64,000 nt of DNA, from positions 28,328 through 92,327 of the forward strand of contig JAKSZP010009564.1 in the NCBI GenBank assembly GCA_022478985.1. Reading direction: 5' to 3'. The position numbers and the translations under genes were made by a program. The stretch's first letter is position 1, and the number at the start of each line of letters is the position of its first letter. The notes beneath the pieces are model-generated. The model searched no databases. It worked only from the letters and a program-made list of their open reading frames with translations, and was not told where the DNA came from. Below are positions 43,790-55,059 of the stretch, piece after piece. This DNA comes from Massospora cicadina (Eukaryota; Entomophthoromycota; Entomophthoromycetes; Entomophthorales; Entomophthoraceae).

Positions 43790-44110
43790 ACAATACCCTG
43801 AGTGTACCTATGCTAACATTTTGGTTATCCAAGTAGAAGTGAGGGCCACTATTGATAGCGGCGCACTGATTAATATCACTTCTACTAACCTGGTAAAGCT
43901 GAGATATTTCTCCAGATATAGTAATCAAAAGCATTATGGGACAGCAGGGCTAATTCTGTCACTTCCTGTGGGCTTACATTGCCTTAATTTTTTGTTTTAG
44001 ATCCTTGGTCATAGATTTAACTGCCAGTCATCTTACCTAATAAATTATGATATTTTCATTGGCACTGAATATTTGAAAGTATGAAGTAAATTGTGAATTT
44101 TTTGAGAACA
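43790..44110 (+). pseudogene. Element D protease
   Basis: VEVRATIDSGALINITSTNL (about 43830-43890) holds the D-S-G active site at 43854-43862. It continues KLRYFSRYSNQKHYGTAGL and later IFIGTEYLKV (about 44050), the usual distal strand. This is one of three proteases here with an intact D-(S/T)-G, together with B' and G. The rest is interrupted by stops. Confidence 0.82.
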
Positions 44111-45004
44111 GTTTGACAATCTTGGGTCAGAATCTGCCAGTGATCTATCTTTGAAAGGGAGATGCTCTCCTTAACATGAAGAATAAATTAACTTGGTGTA
44201 TAAAAATGGCATCATTCCTGTCAGTTATAAATTAGTTGGATAAAAATACAGTAATTACCAAAAAATTTAAGTAAGAACTGAGGGGTTTTGATCTGTAAAA
44301 ATTGAATATACCATTCTACCTGGGATGCAGAAAGTGGTTGATATTGGACTGACATTAAGAATTCAGAGCAACAAAATGTTGTTATTAAGGCTCCTTGGCG
44401 AAAATAGAGTAATGAACTTTGGGTAGCTTCAGGGTTCCAATTCCAAGTCATGGAAAATTTTGTAGCTTACTGATTGATCTGGAAATACTCTAATCAAAAT
44501 CAAGTAAAATCAAGTAACTCCATTCAACCAGATGAGTTTTAATAATAGAGCTCCATTATTTCAATGAATTTGGGGATTTATTTAGAATGTGATTACAAGG
44601 GAATTTGCTGAAAAAATATATACAAAAATACACGGGAACTATTAACTAAAACCATAAAAATTAATAAATTGAAGTTTTAACTTTATATAAAAAACACCAA
44701 ACTATTTTTGTTCATGATGACCACAAGTAAGGGTACGCGGAGAATGTATTACAAAGAATTGACACTTGGAACTTACAATTTTGAAAAATGCCTATTAAGA
44801 GATCCAGAGCATCTAGGGCAATGGTTGATGAGAAAATAGAGAAGTTGTTGGAGTCTATGTTGCTCAAGCCCTTGTGAAAATTTTAGAGCTGGTGGCTACT
44901 CAACTTCCTCCTTTGGAATGAGCAACAATAAGATAAACTTGAGAATTTACTCTTTTAGAATTATAACTCCTTTCAGATCCCAAGTTTTCTTGCATAGTTC
45001 TTTA
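44111..45004 (+). pseudogene. Element D protease-RT linker and RT beginning
   Basis: The linker (44111-44740) has no recognised domain. At about 44795-44875 SRASRAMVDEKIEKLLESML and LKPL mark the N-terminal palm of RT, matching the NEVDKLIMQGILEP region of A. The domain is then cut by the 1.1-kb solo LTR. Confidence 0.68.
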
Positions 45005-46108
45005 TGTGTAACTAATAATCATTGATAAATGATCTTATATGTATGTGGGTGATTGATACTATTATTAGACTAGTATCCAGCTGAGTAGCTCACAACAAAA
45101 TATTCTTCCTGATATGGATTCTCTTTTGAACAGGTACAGCTCTCTTCCTTTTACCCACTAATGAAAGTATAAAATAGACGCTTCATTAATAAGGGTTTTA
45201 CTCTTCCTTCAACTTCCCCTATGAAGTTGGAAGCTACTGGATAACAACAGATTTTACCCCACTGGCATCAGGTTTAGAGGTTCTAATGGAACTTCTACTA
45301 TTAAGACATGACTCCTAATTCTGACTTAGAGGTCTCTCCTTGGACTTATATGGCAATTATAGTTCATTAGGCTTCTTGTGAAAATTCAAGCCCTTACTTT
45401 AAGTAGATCTTAAACTATAACTAGGTCAGAGGATCTTTTCTTGACTCAGTAACTGCGTATATCTTAATAGTAATATTCAGCTCAGGGATATCTGATCCCT
45501 CTACTCTAATCTTAAGGGGACTAAAATGATACAACAAATGTATAATGAACTAAAAATTTGAAGCTTATAAATTCTTATTCTGGTATAATAGATTGTTGAA
45601 GGGAATTTATATGGTATTTAGCGCCCAACTCTTCTTTTGGCGCCTCACTGGAAAAAGCAACTGTTGCCAATGAATTCAACTTCCATGGTAGCACATTATG
45701 ATGATCTTCCTCATCAGTTTGGTCTGGTTCCTTTAAACAAATGCACCCTTTTCTATTTAAAATAAAAGCGCGTTTCAACGCCTTCATTTAACACCAGTGA
45801 TTCAGCCTTAACAGATTAGCAACCTGCTTAGATAATGGGACAATTACACATACCAGCAGGTCGCAATACCCAAAAGGGTAAATTTTAGTTGCTATTACAA
45901 GTGCATACTTGCTTAGAAACTATAAAAATTTATAAGACAATTGGCAATTAAACCTGATCGACTCCTATAAGCCATTAAATTATCAATAAAAATTTTAATC
46001 TTAATTGCTTGTTTTTTGTTTGGAATCATCCCAACAAAACTCTCATCAATCCAGAGAATCAGAACCCAGAAGATTAATAAGTATTGTTCAGGATAGAATT
46101 TCTGAACA
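45005..46108 (-). mobile_element. Solo LTR, 1.1-kb family, copy 3
   Basis: About 1104 bp in the RT of element D. On the minus strand it begins TGTTCAGAAATTC and ends near AGTTACACA. It shares the AGCAACTGTTGCCAATGAATTC region with GCAGCCGTTGCCATTGAATC at 4110-4130 and with 24700-24730. Flanks TTTAT and TTTGT agree at 4 of 5 positions. More diverged than copies 1 and 2. Confidence 0.65.
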
Positions 46109-46900
46109 TTTGTTATTACATATAAGTTGATAACTTTTATATCCACTAGAGGGCCTCATTCCCTAGCGGTTAAGCAGAACATAATCTTGCTTAGATGGAA
46201 TAATTTGTTCATTTTCGAAATCCCAACAGCCACAAAATATTCGTGGGCTATCATGAAGTTGATTGAAAATAAGAAGGATGGTTCAAACAAAGTTGTAATA
46301 AACTATTGACATCTCGAAAAAATCATGAGAAAAAGGATTTTTATCATTTGCCAAGAGTTAATGATGTGTTGGATTGGTTAGACAAGAAAATACTTTTCAA
46401 CAATGGACCTAACCTCAGTAAATTGACAAAATAGTATGCCACCTGAGGATCAGGAGAAGTACTTATACTAACGGCACAGGGACTTGCCTAACCTATGATG
46501 ATGCCTCAAGGCTTTTAAAACGCACCTGAAACTTTTTGAAGTGCGTTGGAACTATCTTATCCCACCTTAAGTTATCCTGTGCTTTAACCTATTCAGATGA
46601 AATTGATGTATCTTGTCTAATGTTCATGGATTACTTGCAACACTTAGAGGAAGTGTTCAGGAAACTAGTTACCACAAAACTCATATTTAAGACCCAAAAA
46701 TTTCACTTCTTTAAGGAGAAGTTAGAAGTTTTTGGGACTTTTATAAATGAAGATGAATTGCGACCTCAAAAACAGAAGTTTAAAGCTATTTAGTGGATGG
46801 TGTCTCCAGAGAGTGTTTGTGATATCTAAGTCTTCTTAGGGATGTGCATTTGTATCGCCAATTCATTAAAAAAGTTTCAAAAATGTAGGATCCATTATTG
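46109..46900 (+). pseudogene. Element D reverse transcriptase, continued
   Basis: SWAIMKLIENKKDGSNKVVI and NY (46240-46308) match the SPW...KKDGS...VIDY block. FSTMDLTSVN (about 46398-46427) is motif A. The frame 46536-46793 reads LKLSCALTYSDEIDVSCLMF, where the catalytic box is Y-S-D-E, so the second Asp is lost, then LIFKTQKFHFFKEKLEVFGT. The connection (SPESVCDI, LLGMC region) follows to 46900. Confidence 0.82.
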
Positions 46901-47420
46901 CATCTTCTTAAAGATCCAAAAAAGTTTGAATATTGTGAGATGGCGCAAGGTGCATCTGATGAATTACGAGAATACTTTGTGACAAGTAGATATCAAATGT
47001 CAAAATTTTGACTATATGTTTATAATACAATAGGATGCTTTGCATATGGCAATAGATGCCATACTTAGTCAAGTTAACGAAAAAGATGAAGAGCACCTGG
47101 TGGCTTACGTCATCCATACCTTAAAGAAGGCCTAGAAAAGCTGTACAGTAATTAAGAGTTAGTGTTTTGTAGTTATCAACGCTTGCAAAAAGTTCTGTAA
47201 AACATTCATGGGATTCATTTTAAGGTTGTAACAGATCATGAATCTCTCCGTTGGTTACATGCCTTAAGAGAATCTTAGGGGAGACTAAAACGATGGCCTA
47301 TAAATTGCATGCATATTATTATGACATAAAACGTCGCACCATGGATGGAAACCTAAAAAACCAATGGATTATCTAGACTGCTGGCAATTCTTGCATTATA
47401 AGATCATGATTATACCCTAT
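46901..47420 (+). pseudogene. Element D RNase H
   Basis: DALHMAIDAILSQVNEKDEE and HLVAYVIHTLKKA (about 47030-47135) correspond to TDAS...GAVLSQ and the following strand. TDHESLRWLHALRES (47230-47275) holds the TDH motif. A frameshift near 47140 separates the halves. Confidence 0.75.
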
Positions 47421-48561
47421 TTGAGTGAATGTTAAAAGGAGTATCGGACTATAAGCCATCAGAAAGTCAAACCACGCTACAAAAATCCATGGAAGGAACA
47501 GAACAAAACAATGGGCAACTATTTCAAACTAGTTAATAATAAAGAGACTTTTTTTGAACCATCTGAGAGGATAAAAGTAATTTGTGCCGCTCATAAAGTT
47601 TTTGTCCATGGTGGCCTCAAGTAAACTTTAGAGCACATTTTCCAATTTTAATATTGTAAATCGTTGAATTATGGTATAGTGAGTTTCCTTTCTTGCTGCA
47701 TGGTGTGTCAACTCCATAAGGCAAACAAAGATTGTGACTGAATACCATTTAGTGTGACCAGGGTTCACCTGGCATGCGGTTCCATTGAGGCTATTGACCT
47801 CTAAGTACAAGAATTAGAGGAATGTAAGATACCAATATTTCGATCAATACCCTTTAAGGTAGGTTGAGACTAAAGTTATGAGTTAATTAATTGCCTAGAA
47901 TATTGCAAAGGTTATTATAGTCAAGTGGAATATCAGCATGGCTACATCAGGTGACCGTGAGCAACAATAAAACAAACTTTACTTCCTTCTTCATAGCCAT
48001 GTAAAAAGAACTGATGGAATCATAAGAGTTGTATCAGTCCCATATCAACCAGAAGCAAATGGACAAGTTAAGAGAGTAAAGCTACTTTAGCTGTTATGCT
48101 ATGTAAGATTTTTAGGGGCAAATGTCTGCTTGTCTTCATATTAAAGACCAATAATTCTCTTTTAAAATATCAGGTATCCTACCTCAACTCATACCCTTCA
48201 AATTACTCTATAGAAGGAAAGTAGCTCTACCACCAATTTTCTATATTTAGCCTTAGAATTACTGATGGGGATGAATCTCAAACAAAAATCTTAAATTCAT
48301 AAGCCAACAATATGATTAATCTATAATCTAAGCGTTTGATAAAATTCTTAGTAAAAAGACCATTCAAGCAGTATGATGATTAAAAACAACAGGCCATTAT
48401 AGGATTTAAAGTTAGATGAAGTAACCGTTTATGCTACTCATGAATTTGTGCACCAAAATAAGATGGATTCCATATTGACAGGGCATTCAAAGTAGTTTAA
48501 AAATCAGCAATTGATGGCTATATGATCATATATTTTTAATGATCATATAGTTAACCAACTT
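47421..48561 (+). pseudogene. Element D integrase
   Basis: Zinc-binding stretch near 47690-47730 (SCCMVCQLHKANKD). NKTNFTSFFIAM (about 47967-48005) is the second core motif with its Asp lost. NGQVKRVK (about 48055-48085) is where VER is expected, so Glu has become Lys. The C-terminal block ends SAIDGYMII, FNDHIVNQL at 48560, matching LDGRILNQVHAKHL in F. The LINE inserted directly after this block. A 12-bp inverted repeat at 48518-48550 lies in this coding end. Confidence 0.78.
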
Positions 48562-48844
48562 TATATGTAACCGAGGTAAGCTGACCAGGGGATGGACATT
48601 ACCAAATATAAGTAAAACTAATGAAATAACTGACAATTATAGAATTAGGCACCCCAGGGTACTCAAGTTACCCCTGTTGCCAGCGGGACTGCCAGGTATG
48701 GGGGGGGTTGGTGCACTACTCCGAGGGGGTTTCCCCTGCTATGGAACAGGTGTGAAGGAAAAAAAATGTGTGGAGGAACCATAGTGGGAACCATGATTCT
48801 ATGAGCGCTTTTTGCCTTAGTCTCATATATCCATAGAGCCAGGA
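48562..48844 (-). other. LINE copy 2 3' untranslated region
   Basis: About 280 bp downstream of the ORF2 end. Contains a GC-rich segment with an eight-G run (on the plus strand, near 48700) and no A tail. Confidence 0.7.
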
Positions 48845-51604
48845 TTAGAAGTGCTCTAGTAAGTGGACATGGAATCTGTTAATAATCTCATGAATGGTTG
48901 GAACCGTGCCCTTGAACGCATCTAATGCAATTGTGTGTATTGTCCACATTGCAATGGGTATTATTAGGGAGCGGAGGGTAGATGGGATTGGTGACTCGAT
49001 CTGGAGTGCAAAGATACTTTTTGATATCGAGAATTCCTGTTCGTTTTGAATCTTGAGCAGGCGTGCGACTTCCTGCCATATAGCTGTGGTTGGGGGGCAT
49101 GTTCCTAGGCGGTGATGTAGGGATCCCTCCCCTCCACAGACTGCACATGTTTTGTGGAGGGAGTTGGAGCGGTCCGCCATCCTATAGGTCCTTCTCAGAC
49201 AGCGCCAGGCGTTTGCTCTTATCCTTGGCTGTAGGAGTGGGTGGTGAGTCATTTTCCATATTGCCTTCTGTGTGGTTAAATCATAGGGAATGTCCAACAT
49301 ATCTAAGTATTCTATCCTAGCTATGCTTGGGGTTGTTGCGAGCATATCCCTCTGGGGGTGGTTTTCTGGGTTTCTTAGTTTGAATTGGGGGCTGGGTCTC
49401 CCCTTCCCTGTATAGTACCCATGTTCTCTATGGTCCATCCCATACGGCAGATAGTTTGTAGGATATTTTAGAAATGAGGGGAGGTTCCATGCGGACCCGT
49501 TGCATTAGGGTGCTTGGCAAGGTATGAAAGTAGTCTGGGTGGACTATGTGGGTTGGTTAATTTGAGCGCCTGTGCAAAGTTAGTCCTTGATGATCTGGAC
49601 CAATGTTGTTGCGGGAGGTCTGGAGCAAGGATTTCCTTTATCCAGCTAGCTAGGATGTGATTGGCGTGTCTCTTAAAATCTATTAGTCCCATGCCTCCGC
49701 TTGAGCGTGGGCCAAATAGTGTTTCCAACTGTATAGGAGGGTGAGAGCCAGGCCAAAGCCAGCCCTGGATAAGCGCGCGGATTGAAGTTATAAAGGTAGG
49801 TGAGAAGGCGATCGCGTGGGCCTTGTACCACAGTATTGGGAGGATGAGCGAGTTAGCAACTGTAACTCGTCCTGTTAGTCATGGGGTTCTCCCTTGAGGG
49901 AGGCGACGCGTTTGGATACCCGTTGTAACAGGTTACTTTCCATTGTCTCATTAGCATATCCCCCTGATTCTAGTCAGATTCCAAGTTGTCAGATAGGAGT
50001 GGTGGTGGGAGGTGTTGCAAAGGGTAAAGTGATTGGTTTTTTTCTTCATGTGTTGGTTTGAGGGTCTGATGTTGTGGCTCAATTGTTTGTGTATTTGCCT
50101 AATAGGATGATTTCTGTCTTCCTTTTGTTGAGAGATGCATTGCTCACCTTGGAGTATTCCTCTAGAGTGCATTCCAGCTGTCGGGCATCTTCATTGTTTG
50201 CTATACCTGCTACGCAGTCATCCATAAAGGCCAGTATCTTGACTGTGGTTGTCCTTGTGCAGTTGTCCCCATGAGACGTGAGTCAGTTACTCGGAGGAGT
50301 GGGTCTTAGCTGAAATTGTATAGCAGTGGGCTGAGGGGATCCCTTTGTTTGAGCCCTCTGTGTGGTTTAATCTTGTTTGTTAGGAATCCAGGGCCGCATA
50401 CAGCCATGGTTGCAGATTCTGTTAAAAGCATCGCCCATTTTATGAATCTTGGTGGGAGTTTGAAGGCATGTAGACATTCTTTTAGGTATGGCCAGCTAAC
50501 ACGGTCATAGGCTTTTTCCTGATCCAAGAAGACCAGGGCACCAGTTGCTTTGGATTGGCAAATGTTTGTAACAGGGTAAATGTTGTTCCAGATTGAACGC
50601 CCTGGTATAAACCCAAACTGGTTGGGTGATAGGACGTCAGATGCAATTGCGCCTAATCTAGCTGCTAAAACTTTTGTTAGAATTTTTGTGTCAGTGTTGG
50701 AGAGTGCAATTGGGCGCCAGTTGGCCAGGTCCAACTTGTCACCCTTTTTATACAAGCTTATAACGTAGTATTCATGGCCTCCTGGTAATAGGCGTGTTTC
50801 CAATAAGCTCTGGTTCATAGACGCCAATAGGAGGGGGTCAACTTGTTGAAAATATTTTTTGTAAAATTCATAGGGTATCCCATCAGGCCCTGGGCATTTC
50901 CTATGTGGTGCACCGCGAATTGTCTCCCAAAGCTCCTCCTGTGTAATAAGGGATAGTATATTGTAACTCGGTGATGTACTTTATATCTCAGCGGTTTGTA
51001 TAAATTCTTTAATTTTTTGTGAATCTGTTGGCGTTACATGATATAATTCGGTGTAATGGTGGTGTACTCCCGCCTTGACCTCCTCAGGGTTGGTTGCCAC
51101 GGTGCCATTGGTCTTGCGGACCTGTGTGCATGTGGGATGGTTTCTGCGGGAGTGGAATTGGTGGAAAAAGTATGTCAAACAAGTTTCGCCTTCCTCTATG
51201 AACTTACCTTTGTTTGATACTTTGATTCTGTGCTGATGTTTAAATATGAGGTTGTTAAGTCAGGCAGAAATTTCTGCCCATTTGCGTCCCCAGTTAGGGC
51301 TATAGCCAGATCTCGGAGTATTTATTTCCAGGTGGTCTAGTTCCACCAAGGTACATTTGATTGTGGCTGTGTCCGTGGTGTACTTGCGTGATGCAATATT
51401 TTGGGTTTTGTTGATTAAATCCTTTTTGAAATTTTCCCATGTTCCAATGGGATCTGAAGTGAATGGTGTTGTGAATTCTGGATTCATAGCCTTGTTTTCA
51501 ACCCAGTCGGATATCTCAGGCAATTTTATATTTTCTGGGTGAAGCTTTCTCCAAGGCAACACCTGTGTGTGGGATTGGGTTGGCGTTAACTGCACCGTAA
51601 CTAA
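48845..51604 (-). pseudogene. LINE copy 2 ORF2: reverse transcriptase and C-terminal region
   Basis: From right to left: a linker after the endonuclease (51260-51595), YFFHQFHSRRNHPTC (51178 on), then RT. In RT: SLYKKGDKLDLANWRPIALS, NQFGFIPGRSIWNN, ALVFLDQEKAYDRVSW (motif A), GLKQRDPLSPLLYNFS (motif B) and AFMDDC (motif C, near 50225-50240), so the catalytic aspartates are present. Then FGPRSSGGMGLIDFKRHANH (about 49720-49660) and the C-terminal frame 48845-49438 (RMADRSNSLHKTCAVCGGEG, HHRLGTCP, VPTIHEIINRFHVHLLEHF). It is interrupted by several stops and frameshifts, as at 50306, 49728 and 49439, so it is close to intact but not functional. Confidence 0.9.
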
Positions 51605-52294
51605 TCAGTGGTCAGAAAAATTGATCTTTTTTGTTATAAATCTGGAGATTCTTGAGCGGTGGGATTGCGGGATGAGGATGTGGTCAATGTGACTCATCGA
51701 TATGAGTGCTCCCTTGCATATGTTGGGCCACGTCATGTGGGGAAGGAGTGGTGAATTGGGGGGAAGAGCATTCGGTAAGCCAAGAGATGCCTTCATTGTG
51801 TGGAATTCAATGTGTCCAGGTGGGTATCCCCTGGGATTAGGCCATTGATCCATATCAGGGTTATCCCAGCAGTTAAAATCGCCTAACATAATGGTATCTG
51901 GTGGGAGGGTGAGAGTAGGAATGTTTTCAAAAAATTGTTTTCTCTCAGTTGCAGTGCACGGTGCATATATACATGCTATCAAAATTATTTCCTCTTGGCA
52001 CGTGATTGTTGCTACCAAGACTTGACCATGCAAGTGTGACGACGAATTTGTAATTTTAAATTTTTTGTTGTTTTGGATGATCACCCCACAGTGAGATATC
52101 CATACTGATTGTGATGGTACGACCCTGGTTGACCAGGATTCTTCTTCCCCTTGTAGACAGTGGGTTTCTTGGATGGCCAAGATGTCTACAAGGGGTTTTC
52201 GCAGGAATGCCAGCTTTTTGGCTTGGGACATAATAGACCTGGCTCCCGCAATGTTTAGCATCCCTATTGACACTGAGGTGCCCACGGCGCCTCA
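51605..52294 (-). pseudogene. LINE copy 2 ORF2: apurinic-type endonuclease
   Basis: An uninterrupted 226-codon frame. Motifs: DILAIQETHC (catalytic Glu), ILIACIYAPC, DTIMLGDFNCWDNP (Asp and Asn), ISMSHIDHILIP and INFSDHWL (SDH). All expected active-site residues of the family are present. The first in-frame ATG gives MLNIAGARS. An in-frame TGA at 52294-52292 joins this frame to the end of ORF1 (see findings). The domain would nick target DNA. Confidence 0.93.
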
Positions 52295-53531
52295 GGAGCA
52301 GTTGGGAGGGCCCTCTGGCCCTATCCCACCACGGCTCATTTTGGCCATGCTCCGCGTCTGCACTCCAGATCTTTCAATGCCATTGTTAGTTCCCTTGATC
52401 TGACCTAATGATTCAATGGAATTGCGGTTTTTTTGCATTTGCATCAACTTTCCTGCACAGGTCTCATGTTGATTTGATGCGCTTTGTTGATTGGATTTTG
52501 TATTTTTGAGGTTTAACTTTGGTGAATTGTGCACCACATTTTCGCCCAAATTGCGGTTGCATTGTTCCTCAATATGTACATGACTGATGTTGCTTTGTGA
52601 CTCAGTCAGGTTACTGTGAAAATTTTTGACCTGGGCATATTGTTCTGATTGGTTGGTTCAGTGAATATCTGAAATATCCTCCCAAATTTGTCTGGGTTAA
52701 TGGCAGACTCCACGTGTGCCACCGCTTTGCCGCTGCTTGCTTGTGGGCTTTTTGTGCCACTTTACGTTGTTTGCTTGTAACTGGGTCCCCAATGGAGTAT
52801 AGTTCATCTTCACCCCAGCGGAATGGGTAGTGACCATCAGTCATTTTGGCGAAGTTTTCATTATCTTCGTCCATTGCTTCCTCACAATAGTCATTTTCCA
52901 TTAAGCCCTCTTTCACAGGGCATGCGTGTTCCTTGTGGCCCAGTGAGCCACAGTGGTTGCAAATGGGCGGTGCGCGCTCCAGTGTAACTCAGAACGCAGC
53001 TGACTGGCCCCCATCTTCACAGTGAAATTCTGCTGTGCGGGGAATTCTGGACAATTCCTCTTCCACTTCTGGGAAGGGATTGATTACAGCGATAGCTTTG
53101 CCCATGCACAGGTTGGGCATCAGGCGAAATCGCTGTAATTTTAGTTGCTGAATTTCTCCATAGGCCCTGAGACCTTTGTAGAGCTCCTCCTCGATTACCT
53201 TATGAGGAAGGTTGGTTGGGAGCGAGTCAAAAGAGATGAACAAAGTTTTCACTTTATACCATCTGGTGTGCGCGGTGCGCACAATTTTTTTGTCCTTGGG
53301 GAGGGCAATTTCCACACAGACTTTTGCTGTGGCATTGGCTTCATCAGCTGTTTCAAAACCAATATTGATCCAGCCATGGCCCATGTTGTTGGTGACTACA
53401 TACACCGCGTGAGGGAATAGTGAGGGCTGTGCTTCACATGTTTTCTCCCACAGGGTCAGTGACTCATCCCCAAGGAAGAGTCTGATCCCATGTTCCACCT
53501 TTGATAAGGGTTGGTTGAACTGAATGTACAT
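52295..53531 (-). pseudogene. LINE copy 2 ORF1, zinc-knuckle protein
   Basis: The frame 52989-53531 begins MYIQFNQPLSKVEHGIRLFL and includes an RNA-binding-like part (KTLFISFDSLPTNLPHKVIE, LKLQRFRLMPNLCMGKAIAV). After a TGA at about 52986 comes VTLERAPPICNHCGSLGHKE, a CCHC knuckle (C-x2-C-x4-H-x4-C, about 52970-52915). The C-terminal part at 52611-52916 and 52292-52549 is Lys/Gln/Asn-rich. ORF1 proteins coat LINE RNA. Two or more stops break it. Confidence 0.85.
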
Positions 53532-53793
53532 ATATTACGCATGCTTTACAGTGAATATCATAAACCCAGATGGTGTTTGAGTTTGCAATTTCTTTGCAGA
53601 TTGGGTTCCTGGTCCCCCTCCAGGGCGTTTCTTGCCCTTAGTTGCACCGTTAAGTGCACCACTCGCCACGACGCTCGTCCATGGTGTATAATTCTTATTG
53701 ATAGAGTCGCCCATCTTTCCTGTGTGTGATTATCCAAATTTGCTGTTTGAATCAAATCATAGTAACTAAAGTGATTGTTATGAGAAAGAAATC
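53532..53793 (-). other. LINE copy 2 5' leader
   Basis: About 260 bp before the first ATG of ORF1. The outer part (GTTTGAATCAAAT near 53740) is shared with copy 1 at 5980-5995, which helps place both 5' ends. Confidence 0.7.
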
Positions 53794-53807
53794 TAGTTAA
53801 CCAACTT

Positions 53808-54249
53808 AATAATAAATTCAAAAAATGGTACTAATAAATAAAAAATACTACTATAATAAAAATATTATTATAAATAGAAAATTTATATATAAAAATAAAA
53901 AATAAATAAAAATATTAGAGACAATAAAATTGAAATAAAATAAAACTAATTATATCACGAATAATTTTATTTTGAAGCACCAACGCAGGATGATTACACC
54001 TTTGACAGCTCTTGGGGAGGGCGGTTAAATGACATTAGAAGTGAATAAGTTATTTATACCAATATAGGCCTAAACACTGGAAAGGGCTAAATAAACCCAG
54101 ATCCAAGATCTTTAGGTGTAAGATGAGGCTTGTGAAAAAGCAACCTTGGGAAGATAGATTGAAATGTATAAAGTAGATAAATGTGATACCACAGCATAAA
54201 GGGAAAAAGCAATAAAGGAAGAGGCATTTCGTTGAATTATTCTATGCAA
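53808..54249 (+). other. Element D post-integrase spacer, very AT-rich
   Basis: Continuation of element D after the LINE. The first 150 bp are almost wholly A and T (runs of AATAAA and TATAAA). The second part aligns loosely with 22395-22570 of F. No gene seen. Confidence 0.6.
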
Positions 54250-55059
54250 TCCCTACATGGTACAGGCGCTGGAATTTGTTCTTGTTGCTTGCTGGCAGGC
54301 TTCATTGAGTACATTCTCTATGTGGCCCATAATAGTGCAAGGAACATAGGTGGGTGGTTGACACATTATGAATCTGATTAGAGCTATTAAGGGTATATCA
54401 ATTTAATTCTCCATATAAGAGGTAGTTTTGTAATGAGAAAATGGCATCATGTAGTTGAAAGCTGCAAGCTTCATAAAATTGGAAGCAAAAAGAATGATGG
54501 AAGTCAGGGGAGGCTGTTTTTGTGGCCCAACTATGAAGGACTTGACCAGAGAAACAAATAGTGTAGACTACAGTATCCTGGTTTAATATACAGTCAAGAT
54601 TGTTGGGGGTAAGAGCCTCAGCAAGGGCCTCAGAAACATTGCTTTTGAGATTTTAATATAGGAATCGAATTGTTTGCAATTCCTGATAGTTAGCTTAGTA
54701 AAAGGACCACTGGATTATAATATTGGCCTAACCAAAACAGAAACTCTGGAAGAAAATCTGAATCAGAGAGAAATAGACAACTAATACTAGAAGACATGGA
54801 TTTATTAGTCTTGATGATATTTATGGGATTAGCTGAGAACGGAGCCAAATCCAACAAAGTGTTAAAGTCCAATTGAAAATAAGCGAAAGAGGAAGAATTG
54901 CTGCGAAATTGGAGATAGTTGCCATTACTGTTTTTTCTTAGAGAATGGGTGTCTATACTATTAATTCAGTGGAAGGACTAGGAAAACTACCTGACTCTTG
55001 GCATGGTCTCTTAAGGGCCAAAAAAGGATATTCCTTTGAGTGGTACAACTCTTAATGTA
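54250..55059 (-). pseudogene. Conserved antisense reading frame between integrase and 3' LTR of element D
   Basis: Unrecognised protein, opposite in direction to gag-pol. From right to left: LDFNTLLDLAPFSANPINII and FLPEFLFWLGQYYN (54872-54690), LTPNNLDCILNQDT (about 54640-54595), HSWATKTASPDFHHSFCFQF and YEACSFQLHDAIFSL (about 54550-54450), then ALIRFIMCQPPTYVPC and HIENVLNEACQQ (about 54395-54300). Each block has a partner in F (22578-23543). Frames shift between blocks. No catalytic motif is evident to me. Confidence 0.5.

Larger units (their letters stand above)
48562..53793 (-). mobile_element. LINE copy 2 (L1/Tad-like), full length with 14-bp target duplication
   Basis: Bounded by two exact copies of TAGTTAACCAACTT (48548-48561 and 53794-53807), so 5232 bp. 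It carries ORF1 with a CCHC knuckle, an endonuclease, RT and a C-terminal Cys/His region. The 3' end on the minus strand is not poly(A); it reads GGTTACATATA. The frames are open over long stretches but hold several stops. It interrupts element D just after the integrase. Confidence 0.93.
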
